A stretch of DNA of 64,000 bases from Actinomycetota bacterium (GCA_009699205.1 WLOP01000003.1:96370-160369), one strand, 5' to 3'; counted from the stretch's first letter, positions 1 to 9,269 are shown. Translations and numbers: made by a program. Notes: a model not told the origin generated them from the sequence alone.

Positions 1-720
1 ATCGGTCTCGGGCAATTGCCTACGCGCCCACAACCTCGCGTTGTGGTGATTTCTGCAGGGCCAGATCTTGTTGAGCCCGGTAAACCTATAAGTGGAACCG
101 AAGAATATGAAACTAACTCGTGGTTATTGACCACTGCTGTGCGCGAAGCCGGTGCCGTTGGCTATCGCGTGCACTCAATCCCTGATAACGATGGCGAACT
201 TAGAGCCTTGGTAGAAGATCAACTTGTGCGAGCAGATCTCATCGTCATTAGCGGCGAGCGAGGAGATGACTCCTTCGACATGATTACTCGGACACTCTCA
301 CTACTCGGAGAGATTACAACAGTGGATTTAGCAATTGAAAATAGTGGCCGTCATAATTATGGTGTTATCGGTCCGGACAAGACACCGGTTGTCACGCTTC
401 CAGGTGATCCTATTTCTGCATACATCTCACTCGAGCTTTTTGTGCGTCCAATGATTCGTACGATGGTGGGCTCTGAAAATATCCATCGTCCCTCGGTGAA
501 AGCCCGTTTAGAAAAACCTGTGGCATCCATACATGGGATGCGCTCGTATCTGCGAGGTTTTCTTTCTGAAGACGGTAAAACGGTCCGTGCGCTACCTCAT
601 CAAGAGGAGATGTCCACTCTTTCCGATGCCAACGCGCTCATTGCCGTGCCTGAAGGGGTAGAAGAACTCGCAGCAGGTGCTCAAGTAATTGCCGTTGTAT
701 TGCGTCGTAGGTATTTCTAG
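1..720 (+). CDS. glp: Gephyrin-like protein Glp / MoeA family, C-terminal part (partial)
   Basis: The open frame enters from before base 1, so only the C-terminal part is present (about 239 codons). It matches the MoeA/gephyrin fold: a MoCF-binding segment begins near the ISAGPDLVEPG stretch, where MoeA has its TGDEL-like loop, followed by PGDPISAY (MoeA consensus PGNPVSA) and a C-terminal beta-barrel domain. MoeA inserts molybdenum into molybdopterin. In actinobacteria the copy next to rimJ and a one-TM membrane protein is Glp, a divisome protein that binds its receptor GlpR. The next two genes here are exactly that pair, so I favour Glp; a retained molybdopterin role cannot be excluded. Confidence 0.85.
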   Translation: MGLGQLPTRPQPRVVVISAGPDLVEPGKPISGTEEYETNSWLLTTAVREAGAVGYRVHSIPDNDGELRALVEDQLVRADLIVISGERGDDSFDMITRTLSLLGEITTVDLAIENSGRHNYGVIGPDKTPVVTLPGDPISAYISLELFVRPMIRTMVGSENIHRPSVKARLEKPVASIHGMRSYLRGFLSEDGKTVRALPHQEEMSTLSDANALIAVPEGVEELAAGAQVIAVVLRRRYF

Positions 721-732
721 AAAATAGTATCC

Positions 733-1305
733 ATGAGAACTCATTGGCCAGTGGTTATTGATTCGGGTGATGTAATTTTGCGCCCCTTACGCTTGCGCGA
801 TCAGCGCCAATGGAAAAAGGTACGGGCCAAGAATCGTCAATGGCTCGAACCATGGGAGGCTACATTGCCCAAAGTTCCTGGAGATGTCGCGCTAAATGAA
901 CCTCCTTCATATCTGGAAATGATTCGCTCATACAACAAAGAGGGGCGATCGATTCGATCGATCTCACTGGGGGTTTGGTATCAAGGGGCTTTGGTCGGCC
1001 AGATATCCATGGGCGGAATTATCATGGGGGCACTTCGCGGAGCTCATATCGGGTATTGGATTGACCAGTCTTACGCCAATCTAGGAGTCACCACTGTTGC
1101 AGTCGAAGCCATGACTCACTTTGGATTCAAAGAACTATCGCTGCATCGCATCGAGATAAATATTCGCCCCGAAAATGCAGCCTCCATTCGGGTCGCAGAA
1201 AAGAGCGGGTATCACTTCGAAGGCGAACGGCCCCGGTTTCTCCATATTGATGGACAATGGCGCGACCATCATTGTTATGTCCGAGAAAATTCCCAAATTT
1301 CTTAA
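733..1305 (+). CDS. rimJ: GNAT N-acetyltransferase, RimJ/RimL type
   Basis: A 190-residue GNAT protein of usual length. It opens with the RimJ-like VILRPLRLRD segment. Motif A and the acetyl-CoA region are represented by HIGYWIDQSYANLGVTT, and the C-terminal part has HRIEINIRPENAASIRVAEK, the typical RimJ/RimL N-x-x-S-x-x-x-x-E-K signature. The family acetylates protein N-terminal amines, classically ribosomal protein S5, but the substrate here is unknown. It lies 12 bases after the Glp frame and ahead of the GlpR-like gene, the same order as moeA1-rimJ in mycobacteria, so it is probably co-transcribed. Confidence 0.85.
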   Translation: MRTHWPVVIDSGDVILRPLRLRDQRQWKKVRAKNRQWLEPWEATLPKVPGDVALNEPPSYLEMIRSYNKEGRSIRSISLGVWYQGALVGQISMGGIIMGALRGAHIGYWIDQSYANLGVTTVAVEAMTHFGFKELSLHRIEINIRPENAASIRVAEKSGYHFEGERPRFLHIDGQWRDHHCYVRENSQIS

Positions 1306-1375
1306 GAAATAAACCCAGCAACACTTGCGGGTTAATACCTGATTGAGCGTGATTCCGCCTCTATCTTTGGACATC

Positions 1376-2140
1376 ATGACCTCCGGAATCATCTATCTAG
1401 CAATCATCGGAATGTGGGTTGCCTATTTCGTGCCCCGCTGGGTTCATAACCATGAAGAATTTTCAGGTAAATCCGTAGAACGTTATAAGAGCGCACTGCG
1501 TGTAGTCGCGACCGGATCTGATACATCAATCAAGAGTTCGGTCAGCACAGATTCAGATCACGAAGCTAAGAACGCTCACACTCTAATAAAGCGCAGAATT
1601 ATTTTTGCACTACTTTCAGCTTCACTCGTTTTCACACTCCTTGAATTCTCTCTCAGCACTTTAGCTTTTGAATATAACCTTCTGCCTCTCTCGGGACTTG
1701 CAATATATGTTGCACATGTTCGCCGACAAAGTTTGGTTGAAAGTTTGCAACGTAGGCGCATCGTTCAATTACATCGCTCCACCGCCGGAGTATCGACTAC
1801 GAATCTGTCTCAAGTTGTCGCGCCAAAACAAACTCGCGAACATTGGATTCCGCTTTCAGAGCGGGAGTTAACTGGCGTCGTTCTCTTGCCTCAAGGGTCT
1901 GCGCAAGAGAGAGATTCATGGTCGCCGGTTAATATCCCCGTCCCGACTTATGTGAGCGCACCAAAAGCGTTCGTACCAAAGCGAGTAATTGATTTAACTA
2001 TTCCAGGTGCCTGGAGTGAAGAGCAAGAAAAACTTGAGCGCGAAGCTTTAGCGGCTGCTGCACCATCTGCAGATCAAGTTTTCGATCAACAACTTGCAGA
2101 GCAAGCAGTTGAGCGTTTTCGTGATGCATCAAATAGTTAA
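1376..2140 (+). CDS. GlpR-like one-TM membrane protein (Glp receptor homologue)
   Basis: About 254 residues from the ATG at 1376, which has a GGA upstream. A longer GTG start at 1343 exists but would bury the N-terminal helix. The protein starts with a membrane helix (SGIIYLAIIGMWVAYFVPRW), followed by WVHNHEEF and a charged region. Two further hydrophobic stretches lie around residues 80-110, and the C-terminal half is soluble, ending in an Ala/Glu/Gln-rich helix. This architecture and the glp-rimJ-X position fit the actinobacterial Glp receptor GlpR, which recruits Glp to the divisome. Function is inferred from context; sequence conservation in this family is low. Confidence 0.65.
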   Translation: MTSGIIYLAIIGMWVAYFVPRWVHNHEEFSGKSVERYKSALRVVATGSDTSIKSSVSTDSDHEAKNAHTLIKRRIIFALLSASLVFTLLEFSLSTLAFEYNLLPLSGLAIYVAHVRRQSLVESLQRRRIVQLHRSTAGVSTTNLSQVVAPKQTREHWIPLSERELTGVVLLPQGSAQERDSWSPVNIPVPTYVSAPKAFVPKRVIDLTIPGAWSEEQEKLEREALAAAAPSADQVFDQQLAEQAVERFRDASNS

Positions 2141-2158
2141 TTCCGCAGGATTGTTGAG

Positions 2159-2231
2159 GGGGCTGTAGCGCAGTTGGTAGCGCGCCTCGTTCGCAACGAG
2201 GAGGTCAGGGGTTCGATTCCCCTCAGCTCCA
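2159..2231 (+). tRNA. tRNA-Ala (CGC)
   Basis: Full cloverleaf: acceptor GGGGCTG paired with CAGCTCC, anticodon stem CCTCG/CGAGG with loop TTCGCAA giving anticodon CGC, T arm AGGGG-TTCGATT-CCCCT, discriminator A. CCA is not encoded. Confidence 0.96.
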
Positions 2232-2237
2232 CTCAAG

Positions 2238-3518
2238 CTAAATCCAGGACGGCCACCACATATGTGCGTACCAATCGCTGTAACTCAACACTGAGCCGTT
2301 GAATAAGGGCAAGAAGTAGAGGAAATTCGCAGCGATTGCCAAAGTAATGAGAGCAACGATTAATTGACGGTGACGCGCTCTGGGTTTGTCGCCCAAGAAA
2401 ACTTTGGCGCAATACACAACTGCCAGAATTAAGAATGGCTCGAAAACTATTGCATAGAAAGAAAATACAGTGCGTTTTTGAAATAGAAACCATGGCAAGT
2501 ATCCAGCGGCAATACCGACCAAAATGATTCCCGCAGCCTTATCTGGTTTCTTTCGAATCACACTTGTGATCCAGTAACCAAGAACTGTAAAGATTGCCAA
2601 TGTTCCTAACCACCAAAGAAATGGCGTTCCGAGTGCAACTACTTCTTGCGCGCATGAAGATGCACCACACGTCTTTGGAGTCTCGTAGTAAAAAGAAGTG
2701 GGCCGCCCCATTACAAGCCAACTCCAAGGATTAGCTTGGTAAGAATGTTGGCTTGTGAGATGAGTATGAAAGTGCAAGATCTCGGCGTGGTAATGCCAAA
2801 AAGAGCGGACGATATTTGGAATGAAAGAATGTGCTTGCGTCTGCGCCCAATGTCTGTCCCATCCACGCGGAGATGCAAACCAACCGAACCACGTTGAGAT
2901 GTAAACCAGGAGAGGCGTAATCCCCAGTTGAGTGATTCTCAAGAGAAAACGTTTGACACCTAATTGATTCGTTGAGTAGTCGCGATAAACCAATATGAGG
3001 GCGAATGCGATTAAAAAGTAAATTGCACTCCATTTAGTTCCAAGTGCTAGTCCAAAGAGAATTCCAGATAACCAATAGCGATCTTTAAGCCAAGCTAACG
3101 TTGCTAGAAGTACAAAGAAAGTAAGGAAGAGATCCAAGAGAGCGGTGCGTGAGTGAACAAGTTGCAGCCCATCGAGTGCCATCAGTAGAGATGCCAGGGT
3201 GCTAAATCCTCGAGATCTAAAGAGCAACATTGCAACGCGGGCAACGAGAAGAATGAGGAGGGAGCCGATGACAGCAACGCTAAAACGCCAGCCGAATTCG
3301 TTATCTCCGAATAACTTAATGCCGATACCGATCAACCATTTGCCAACGGGAGGGTGGACAATAAATTCTGATCCTGAACCAGTTACTTCGACACCGTATT
3401 TGAGTAAGTCTCTTGCCCCGTCGACATAGTAGAGCTCGTCAAAAACTAAACCTTTAGGGGTTCCTAAATTCCAAAGGCGCAGGCAGAAAGAAAGGATCGC
3501 GATCAGTACGGCTGCCAT
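2238..3518 (-). CDS. pmt: Protein O-mannosyltransferase (PMT family, GT39)
   Basis: A 426-residue polytopic membrane protein. Near the N-terminus it has the acidic loop GLVFDELYYVDGARDLL; the DE pair is the PMT catalytic signature. Many membrane helices follow. PMT moves mannose from a polyprenyl-phosphate carrier to Ser/Thr of proteins being exported through Sec. It is shorter than the mycobacterial enzyme (about 520 residues), mainly at the ends. It faces rsmI divergently, as Rv1002c does in M. tuberculosis. The ATG at 3518 places the first helix directly at the N-terminus. Confidence 0.9.
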   Translation of the reverse strand: MAAVLIAILSFCLRLWNLGTPKGLVFDELYYVDGARDLLKYGVEVTGSGSEFIVHPPVGKWLIGIGIKLFGDNEFGWRFSVAVIGSLLILLVARVAMLLFRSRGFSTLASLLMALDGLQLVHSRTALLDLFLTFFVLLATLAWLKDRYWLSGILFGLALGTKWSAIYFLIAFALILVYRDYSTNQLGVKRFLLRITQLGITPLLVYISTWFGWFASPRGWDRHWAQTQAHSFIPNIVRSFWHYHAEILHFHTHLTSQHSYQANPWSWLVMGRPTSFYYETPKTCGASSCAQEVVALGTPFLWWLGTLAIFTVLGYWITSVIRKKPDKAAGIILVGIAAGYLPWFLFQKRTVFSFYAIVFEPFLILAVVYCAKVFLGDKPRARHRQLIVALITLAIAANFLYFLPLFNGSVLSYSDWYAHMWWPSWI

Positions 3519-3565
3519 GGCGTTAGCCTAGGTCTCAACTCGCAATTTACTGAGAGGATTGACCT

Positions 3566-4417
3566 ATGAGTTTGATCCTTGCTGCAACCCCACTAGGCAA
3601 TCCAGGTGATGCCAGCGCACGATTGCGTGAAGCCATCGAAAGCGCAGGCGTAATTGCGGCAGAAGATTCTCGGAAATTTCATCGGCTCTGTCAGGATCTA
3701 CAGCTGACATTCTCAGGGCGCGTGATTTCTTTCTTTGAGGGCAATGAAATTGAGCGAACTCCGGAAATTTTGCAGATGCTACAGGCAGGAGAAAATATTC
3801 TCGTAGTGTCAGATGCAGGTATGCCAACCATCAGTGATCCTGGATTTCGACTTATGCGCGATGCAATTGCGCAAGGAATTGACGTTTCGGTAATACCTGG
3901 TCCAAGTGCGGTGACAATGGCGCTTGCGCTCTCGGGTTTGCCAACAGATAGATTTACATTTGAAGGCTTTTCTCCACGCGCAGCCGGGGCTCGCAAGAAG
4001 TTTTTCGAAGTACTCGAACATGAAGAGCGAACAGTTATCTGGTTTGAAGCTCCTCATCGCCTTGAAGAGTCGCTCGTTGATGCAGTTTCGATTTTCGGCA
4101 CAGAGCGTCCTGCTGTTATTTGCCGAGAGATGACAAAGAGATATGAAGAGACAATCCGAGGCACTTTAGAAGAACTCGTGAAGTGGTCTCAAACTCATGA
4201 AGTGCTCGGTGAAATAACCATCGTTTTGGCGGGAGCTGCGAAAGATTCTGCCGAAAAAACGGCGAGCCAATTAGTGGAGCGCGTTAAGACCTACGAGGAA
4301 GCTGGGATGGATCGCAAATCGGCCATTGCCACCGTGGCAGATGAATATTCTGTAGCAAAGCGAGTGGTTTTCGCTGCGGTCGTTGATGCGAAATCAACCT
4401 CTAGGATATCCCCGTGA
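3566..4417 (+). CDS. rsmI: 16S rRNA (cytidine1402-2'-O)-methyltransferase RsmI
   Basis: 283 residues, the normal family length. The N-terminus has the tetrapyrrole-methylase fold motif LAATPLGNPGDAS, followed by AAEDSRK and the SAM-site stretches VVSDAGMPTISDPGFRL and VIPGPSAVTMALALSGL. RsmI methylates the ribose of C1402 in 16S rRNA in the ribosomal P site. Its stop overlaps the metG start by four bases (GTGA), so the two are translationally coupled. An AGAGGATTGACCT stretch before the ATG supplies a weak ribosome-binding site. Confidence 0.95.
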   Translation: MSLILAATPLGNPGDASARLREAIESAGVIAAEDSRKFHRLCQDLQLTFSGRVISFFEGNEIERTPEILQMLQAGENILVVSDAGMPTISDPGFRLMRDAIAQGIDVSVIPGPSAVTMALALSGLPTDRFTFEGFSPRAAGARKKFFEVLEHEERTVIWFEAPHRLEESLVDAVSIFGTERPAVICREMTKRYEETIRGTLEELVKWSQTHEVLGEITIVLAGAAKDSAEKTASQLVERVKTYEEAGMDRKSAIATVADEYSVAKRVVFAAVVDAKSTSRISP

Positions 4418-5991
4418 GCAACTCCGGAGAGAAGGCCTTCTATTTAACGACGCCTATCTATTACGTCAATGACGCTCCCCATATCGGCCATGCATACACT
4501 ACAGTTGCTGGAGATGTACTCACTCGGTGGCACCGCCAGCGCGGCGAATCAGTCTGGTTTCTCACTGGCACCGATGAGCACGGGCAGAAAGTTATGCGTA
4601 CTGCGCAACAGAACGATACTTCCCCGCAAGCATGGGTCGATAATTTAGTAGAGAGCGCTTGGAAACCTAACTGGCACTCTCTAAATATTGCTAATGATGA
4701 TTTCATCCGCACGACAGAAGTGCGTCACACCGAACGGGTTCAAAGATTTCTGCAGGGTTTGAAGGATGCCGGCCATATATATGCGGGCAAGTACGAGGGT
4801 CCATATTGCGTGGGCTGTGAAGAATTTAAATTACCCGGAGATCTCATAGATGACAAAGGCGAAAAGCTCTGCCCAGTGCATAGCAAGCCAGTTGAGATTG
4901 TTAATGAAAATAACTGGTTCTTTAGATTAAGTGCATTCGTCGAACCTTTGCTCGAACATTACAGAAGGAACCCTGAAGCTTGCCAGCCCGAAAGTGCTCG
5001 CAACGAAGTTCTCTCTTTCCTTGAAGGTGGAGTTTCTGATCTCTCGATTTCACGTTCGACATTTGATTGGGGTATTCCAGTACCTTGGGATAGAGATCAA
5101 GTTGTCTATGTCTGGTTTGATGCGCTGCTTAACTATGCAACAGCAGTCGGACTTGGCGATGATCCAAGTTCTGAAGGCGGCAAGAAGTTTGCACAAACAT
5201 GGCCAGCCGATGTTCACTTAGTGGGTAAAGATATTCTTCGCTTTCACGCCGTTATCTGGCCAGCTATGTTGATGGCCGCCGGGTTAGCGGTCCCTAAAAA
5301 AGTATTTGCTCACGGCTGGTTGCTAGTGGGCGGCGAGAAGATGAGCAAGAGCAAACTCACCGGAATTGCACCAAGTGAAATTACCGACCACTTCGGGGTT
5401 GATGCATTCCGTTATTACTTCCTGCGCGCGATTCCCTTTGGAACAGACGGATCATTCTCTTGGGAAGATATGAGCGCCCGGTATACGAGCGAGTTGGCCA
5501 ATGATTTTGGAAACCTCGCATCCCGCCTTGCTGCGATGGTCGAGAAATATTGCGCTGGAGTTCTGCCTGCACCGAGCAATGACCCAGGGCTCGAATCTTT
5601 CCTAACAGCGACGGTCGAAAAAGCTGATGCGGCAATCTGTGCTTTGGATTTCCAAGGCGGAATCAACGCAATTATGGAGTTTTGCAAACGGGTCAACGGT
5701 TACGTCACTGAAAAACAACCGTGGGTTTTGGCAAAAGACCCCGCCAATCAATCAGAGCTTGAATCAGTTCTTTATAACACTGCCGAATCCTTACGCGCTC
5801 TTGCGGTACTACTTAACCCAGTGATGCCTGCAACGTGCGAAATTCTTTGGCAATCCCTTGGCGCAGAAAAAGTTCTTGGCGCTATCGGCAATCAAGAAAT
5901 TGGAAAAGTTTCCACGTGGGGACAATTACCTGAGGGTGCAATCGTTCAAAAGAGCGCGGTTCTATTTCCGCGTCTAGAGGTTGGCGAGTAA
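4414..5991 (+). CDS. metG: Methionyl-tRNA synthetase
   Basis: 525 residues. Class I signatures are clear: HIGH motif as HIGH in NDAPHIGHAYTT (around residue 23) and KMSKS as GEKMSKSKLTG (around 310). The zinc/CP region has CVGCEEFKLP with a later C-P-V-H, a reduced cysteine set typical of short MetG forms. There is no C-terminal tRNA-binding EMAP domain, as in many actinobacteria. It charges tRNA-Met. The GTG start overlaps the rsmI stop, and tatD follows after 5 bases, giving an rsmI-metG-tatD-rsmA-ispE operon. Confidence 0.96.
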   Translation: MSNSGEKAFYLTTPIYYVNDAPHIGHAYTTVAGDVLTRWHRQRGESVWFLTGTDEHGQKVMRTAQQNDTSPQAWVDNLVESAWKPNWHSLNIANDDFIRTTEVRHTERVQRFLQGLKDAGHIYAGKYEGPYCVGCEEFKLPGDLIDDKGEKLCPVHSKPVEIVNENNWFFRLSAFVEPLLEHYRRNPEACQPESARNEVLSFLEGGVSDLSISRSTFDWGIPVPWDRDQVVYVWFDALLNYATAVGLGDDPSSEGGKKFAQTWPADVHLVGKDILRFHAVIWPAMLMAAGLAVPKKVFAHGWLLVGGEKMSKSKLTGIAPSEITDHFGVDAFRYYFLRAIPFGTDGSFSWEDMSARYTSELANDFGNLASRLAAMVEKYCAGVLPAPSNDPGLESFLTATVEKADAAICALDFQGGINAIMEFCKRVNGYVTEKQPWVLAKDPANQSELESVLYNTAESLRALAVLLNPVMPATCEILWQSLGAEKVLGAIGNQEIGKVSTWGQLPEGAIVQKSAVLFPRLEVGE

Positions 5992-5996
5992 TTTAG

Positions 5997-6857
5997 ATGG
6001 CAGATCGCCATAACCGGGATATTGACCGCCCATTTGCTCCGTTGCCACATCCTCTACCTGTTAGTACCGTTGATTCACATGCACATTTAGAATTAGTTAC
6101 GAACGACGCTCCGAATTCAGCGGCCGTTGGTGAAATTCTGAAGCAAGCTAAATCAGTGGGCATCGACAGAGTGATGCAAGTGGGATATTCCGCTGAACAA
6201 TCTCAATGGTGTGTAGATGCTGCGCAATTCTGGAACGAAAATGTTTTAGCTGCAGTAGCACTTCATCCCAATGAAGCGCCTGTCGTTGCCGACCTCGCTA
6301 GAGATCAATTAATTATCGCAAACCTTGCAGAGCATCCACGGGTGCGCGCAATTGGTGAAACGGGCCTTGACTATTTCAGGACGCCGCCAGAATTGAGGAA
6401 AGTTCAGCAGGAATCTTTTAAGTGGCATATTGAGCTTGCGAAGAAAACGGATAAAGCTCTGGTAATTCATGATCGTGATTCCCATGACGATGTCCTATCT
6501 ATTTTGCTTGAGGTGGGAGCGCCAGAGAAAACAATCTTTCATTGTTTTTCCGGAGACCTAGAGATGGCAAAAATATGTGTTGACCGCGGATACATTCTTT
6601 CCTTCGCTGGCACGTTGACGTTTAAGAACGCACCACAACTTCGCGAAGCGGTAAGAATCGTGCCCATCGAACAACTACTTGTAGAGACTGATTCACCTTT
6701 TTTGACGCCAATGCCTAATAGAGGAGCGCAGAATTCTCCGGCGCATATTGCAACAATTGTGCGAGCTATGGCTCTCGAACGTGACGATGACATTGGCGAA
6801 TTGGCGTTAGCCCTTGGCGCCAATGCAGAGCGCCTATTTGGGTCATTCTCTTCATGA
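5997..6857 (+). CDS. tatD: TatD family metal-dependent DNase
   Basis: 286 residues with TIM-barrel amidohydrolase features: metal-binding DSHAHLE near residue 27, AVALHPNEAP, GETGLDYF, FHCFSGD and VETDSPFLTPMPNRG near the C-terminus. TatD proteins are 3'-5' exonucleases acting on DNA and RNA in repair and turnover. The last bases overlap the rsmA start (ATGA). In mycobacteria rpfB lies between tatD and ksgA; here it is absent, so the two genes abut. Confidence 0.93.
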   Translation: MADRHNRDIDRPFAPLPHPLPVSTVDSHAHLELVTNDAPNSAAVGEILKQAKSVGIDRVMQVGYSAEQSQWCVDAAQFWNENVLAAVALHPNEAPVVADLARDQLIIANLAEHPRVRAIGETGLDYFRTPPELRKVQQESFKWHIELAKKTDKALVIHDRDSHDDVLSILLEVGAPEKTIFHCFSGDLEMAKICVDRGYILSFAGTLTFKNAPQLREAVRIVPIEQLLVETDSPFLTPMPNRGAQNSPAHIATIVRAMALERDDDIGELALALGANAERLFGSFSS

Positions 6858-7708
6858 CCACTCTTCTTGGAGCTGCAGAAATACGTGCCTTAGCCGAGCA
6901 GATGGGGCTAAAACCGGCAAAAGCTTTAGGCCAGAATTTTGTTATCGATGGCAATGTCTGCCGCAAGATAGTAAAACTTGCTCAAGTCAGTCCAGAAGAT
7001 ATTGCGCTAGAAATTGGCCCCGGGCTTGGTTCGTTGACCTTGGCGTTGCTCGATGAAGCAGCAGGTGTAGTTGCGGTCGAAATTGATTCGCGTCTTGCAA
7101 TGCAACTTCCGATCACCGTGGCTGCTCATACAGATAAAAGTGCAAACCTGAAAGTCATCAATCAAGATGCTCTCACGTTGCAGGAGCTACCTGTGGCTCC
7201 ATCAGTCTTAGTTGCTAATTTGCCTTACAATGTTTCGGTTCCAGTTCTTTTACATTTGCTAGAGAAGTTTCCCACTCTTCGCTCTGGCGTAGTGATGGTT
7301 CAAGCCGAAGTTGCTGACAGATTGGTTGCGGGACCCGGCAGAAAAGATTATGGAATTCCAAGTCTTAAAGCTGCTTGGTGGGGAAAAATGTCCCACGTGG
7401 GTTCTGTTTCGCGTTCAGTATTTTGGCCCTCCCCAAATGTTGACTCCAAACTTGTGGGGTTCACACGAGGTACACCTCCAGGAGATGAAGCGATGCGACG
7501 GGAAGTTTTTGCTGCTATCGACAGCGCATTTGCCCAACGTCGCAAAATGTTGCGCTCTGCTCTGAGCAATTGGGTTGGAAGTTCAGCAAGCGCCGAAACA
7601 CTTTTGATGAAAGCTGGAATCGATCCGACTTTGCGTGGAGAAGCACTCGTCATTGAAGATTATTGCGCCATTGCCCGAGCAAAAGCAGAAATGGGCATAG
7701 GGTCGTAA
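6854..7708 (+). CDS. rsmA: 16S rRNA (adenine1518-N6/1519-N6)-dimethyltransferase RsmA/KsgA
   Basis: 284 residues. The SAM-binding motif EIGPGLGSLTLAL follows the family opener LGQNFV near residue 26, and the catalytic motif IV appears as NLPYNVSVP. The C-terminal helical domain is complete with FAQRRKMLRS. It dimethylates two adjacent adenines in helix 45 of 16S rRNA during small-subunit maturation. ATGA overlap with tatD and a one-base gap to ispE show tight coupling. Confidence 0.96.
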   Translation: MTTLLGAAEIRALAEQMGLKPAKALGQNFVIDGNVCRKIVKLAQVSPEDIALEIGPGLGSLTLALLDEAAGVVAVEIDSRLAMQLPITVAAHTDKSANLKVINQDALTLQELPVAPSVLVANLPYNVSVPVLLHLLEKFPTLRSGVVMVQAEVADRLVAGPGRKDYGIPSLKAAWWGKMSHVGSVSRSVFWPSPNVDSKLVGFTRGTPPGDEAMRREVFAAIDSAFAQRRKMLRSALSNWVGSSASAETLLMKAGIDPTLRGEALVIEDYCAIARAKAEMGIGS

Positions 7709-7709
7709 T

Positions 7710-8636
7710 ATGACAGCGGCGTTGAACAGTGTGATGGTGCGTGTTCCAGGGAAAATAAACTTGCAACTATCCGTTGGCCCTAAAGAGGCAGATGGTTTTC
7801 ACGGATTAGTTACTGTTTTCCAAGCAATTTCAATTTTTGATGAAGTAACTCTTACGCGAAATATTGAAGGTTCCGGAATTGCAATATCAATAAGCGGCGA
7901 TCAAACACATGGCGTTCCCACTGATTCCAGCAATCTCGCGTATCGCGCAGCAGCGCTCATGTGCGAAATACATTCAATTACCCCTGATTTGCTGATAAAT
8001 ATCAAGAAATCGATACCCGTAGCAGGGGGAATGGCCGGAGGTAGCGCAGATGCTGCAGCAACGATTCTTGCAGTTGATGCACTTTTTACCTTAGGACTTT
8101 CACGAGATGAGATGCAAGCCGTGGCATCGCAACTTGGAAGTGATGTTCCATTTATGTTGGTTGGCGGAACTGCCGTTGGCCGTGGGCGAGGTGATGAAGT
8201 GACCTCTGCGCTTTCGCGCGGTACATACCATTGGGTTCTCGCCCTTTCTACTGTAGGACTTTCGACGCCTGCTGTTTATGGCGAGTGCGATCGACTACGT
8301 GCAGGAATGGATGTTGTGGCACCACATGCCAACGATCAACTTTTGCAAGCGCTACTCGCGCAGGATGCAGTTTCACTTGGAAAAAATCTCGTGAATGACC
8401 TGCAATCTGCGGCATGTTCTCTTCGCCCCGCGCTTCGACTCGTCTTGGATGTTGGCGGTGAATACGGCGCACTTGGTTCAATCGTTTCTGGTTCTGGACC
8501 TACAGTCGCATTTCTTGTTGAAGACGAAGATCAAGCATTGGATTTAGCCGTAGCTCTTACATCTAGCGGTGTTGTTGGAAGCGTTGCTCGCGCATACGGT
8601 CCCGTGCACGGCGCGAAAGTTATTGAATTTTCTTAA
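7710..8636 (+). CDS. ispE: 4-diphosphocytidyl-2-C-methyl-D-erythritol kinase IspE
   Basis: 308 residues of the GHMP kinase family. The N-terminus has VRVPGKINLQL, the ATP loop is PVAGGMAGGSADAAAT and the C-terminal motif is GSGPTVAFL. It phosphorylates CDP-ME in the MEP isoprenoid pathway; ispH of the same pathway lies at 45.7 kb. Its stop overlaps the stop of the convergent MarR gene by a few bases, so the operon ends here without room for a separate terminator. Confidence 0.95.
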   Translation: MTAALNSVMVRVPGKINLQLSVGPKEADGFHGLVTVFQAISIFDEVTLTRNIEGSGIAISISGDQTHGVPTDSSNLAYRAAALMCEIHSITPDLLINIKKSIPVAGGMAGGSADAAATILAVDALFTLGLSRDEMQAVASQLGSDVPFMLVGGTAVGRGRGDEVTSALSRGTYHWVLALSTVGLSTPAVYGECDRLRAGMDVVAPHANDQLLQALLAQDAVSLGKNLVNDLQSAACSLRPALRLVLDVGGEYGALGSIVSGSGPTVAFLVEDEDQALDLAVALTSSGVVGSVARAYGPVHGAKVIEFS

Positions 8637-9121
8637 ACTTGCTCATCAAATGGTGCAGCGAGTTCGGCAAGCGTTGCAGCAAGTTGTGCTCGGTCTGCTT
8701 TACTAAGTGATTGCAAGAATTCTCGTTCACGAGCGAGTAGATCTTCCATCGCAGAATCAACTGCGCGGATGCCGCTCTTTGTAAGCGTTACTAAACTTCC
8801 ACGTCCATCGTTTGGATCAGCTTTGCGTGTGACAAGTCCCAATTCTTCGAGACGATCCAATCGATTAGTAATGGTTCCGCTGGTCACCATTGTTTCTTGC
8901 ATTAATTGCCCAGGGGAGAGTTGATAAGGAGTGCCAGCGCGACGAAGCGCTGCTAGAACATCAAACCCCCAGGTATCTAGGTCAGCAAATGCTTTTCTGC
9001 GGTCGATATCTAGGTGACGTGCAATTCTGGTGATCCGGCTGAGGACCTCAAGAGGTGAAAAATCTAGGTCTGGGCGCTCACGTTTCCAGGCCGCTACGAG
9101 GCGATCGACTTCATCACGCAT
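8633..9121 (-). CDS. MarR family transcriptional regulator
   Basis: About 162 residues from the ATG at 9121; a GTG at 9133 would add four residues. Winged-helix MarR: LEVLSRITRIARHLD dimer helix, then YQLSPGQLMQETMVTSGTITNRLDRLEELGLVTR as the recognition helix-turn-helix and DPNDGRGSLVTLT as the wing. MarR proteins repress efflux or stress genes and release DNA on binding small ligands or oxidants. No obvious target adjoins it; a tRNA-Gln and glmU are on the other side. Targets could be elsewhere. Confidence 0.9.
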   Translation of the reverse strand: MRDEVDRLVAAWKRERPDLDFSPLEVLSRITRIARHLDIDRRKAFADLDTWGFDVLAALRRAGTPYQLSPGQLMQETMVTSGTITNRLDRLEELGLVTRKADPNDGRGSLVTLTKSGIRAVDSAMEDLLAREREFLQSLSKADRAQLAATLAELAAPFDEQV

Positions 9122-9197
9122 AGGTGGGCTCACCAGATCTCATAGTAGGTAACGGTAGTGGTCAAAAGCATCCCCGCGGATACGGGAGAATACGGGT

Positions 9198-9269
9198 TCC
9201 GCCATTGTGTAGTGGCTAGCACATGGGCCTTTGAAGCCCAGGGTCCAGGATCGATACCTGGTGGCGGAG
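9198..9269 (+). tRNA. tRNA-Gln (TTG)
   Basis: Acceptor TCCGCCA pairs with TGGCGGA, anticodon stem TGGGC/GCCCA with loop CTTTGAA giving anticodon TTG, T arm CCAGG-ATCGATA-CCTGG, discriminator G. CCA is not encoded. A tRNA-Gln before glmU is also the mycobacterial arrangement. Confidence 0.95.

Noticed and set aside
1..720. Plain molybdopterin molybdenumtransferase MoeA as the call
   Set aside because: The rimJ and GlpR-like neighbours make the divisome gephyrin-like Glp the better reading, though the cofactor role is not excluded.
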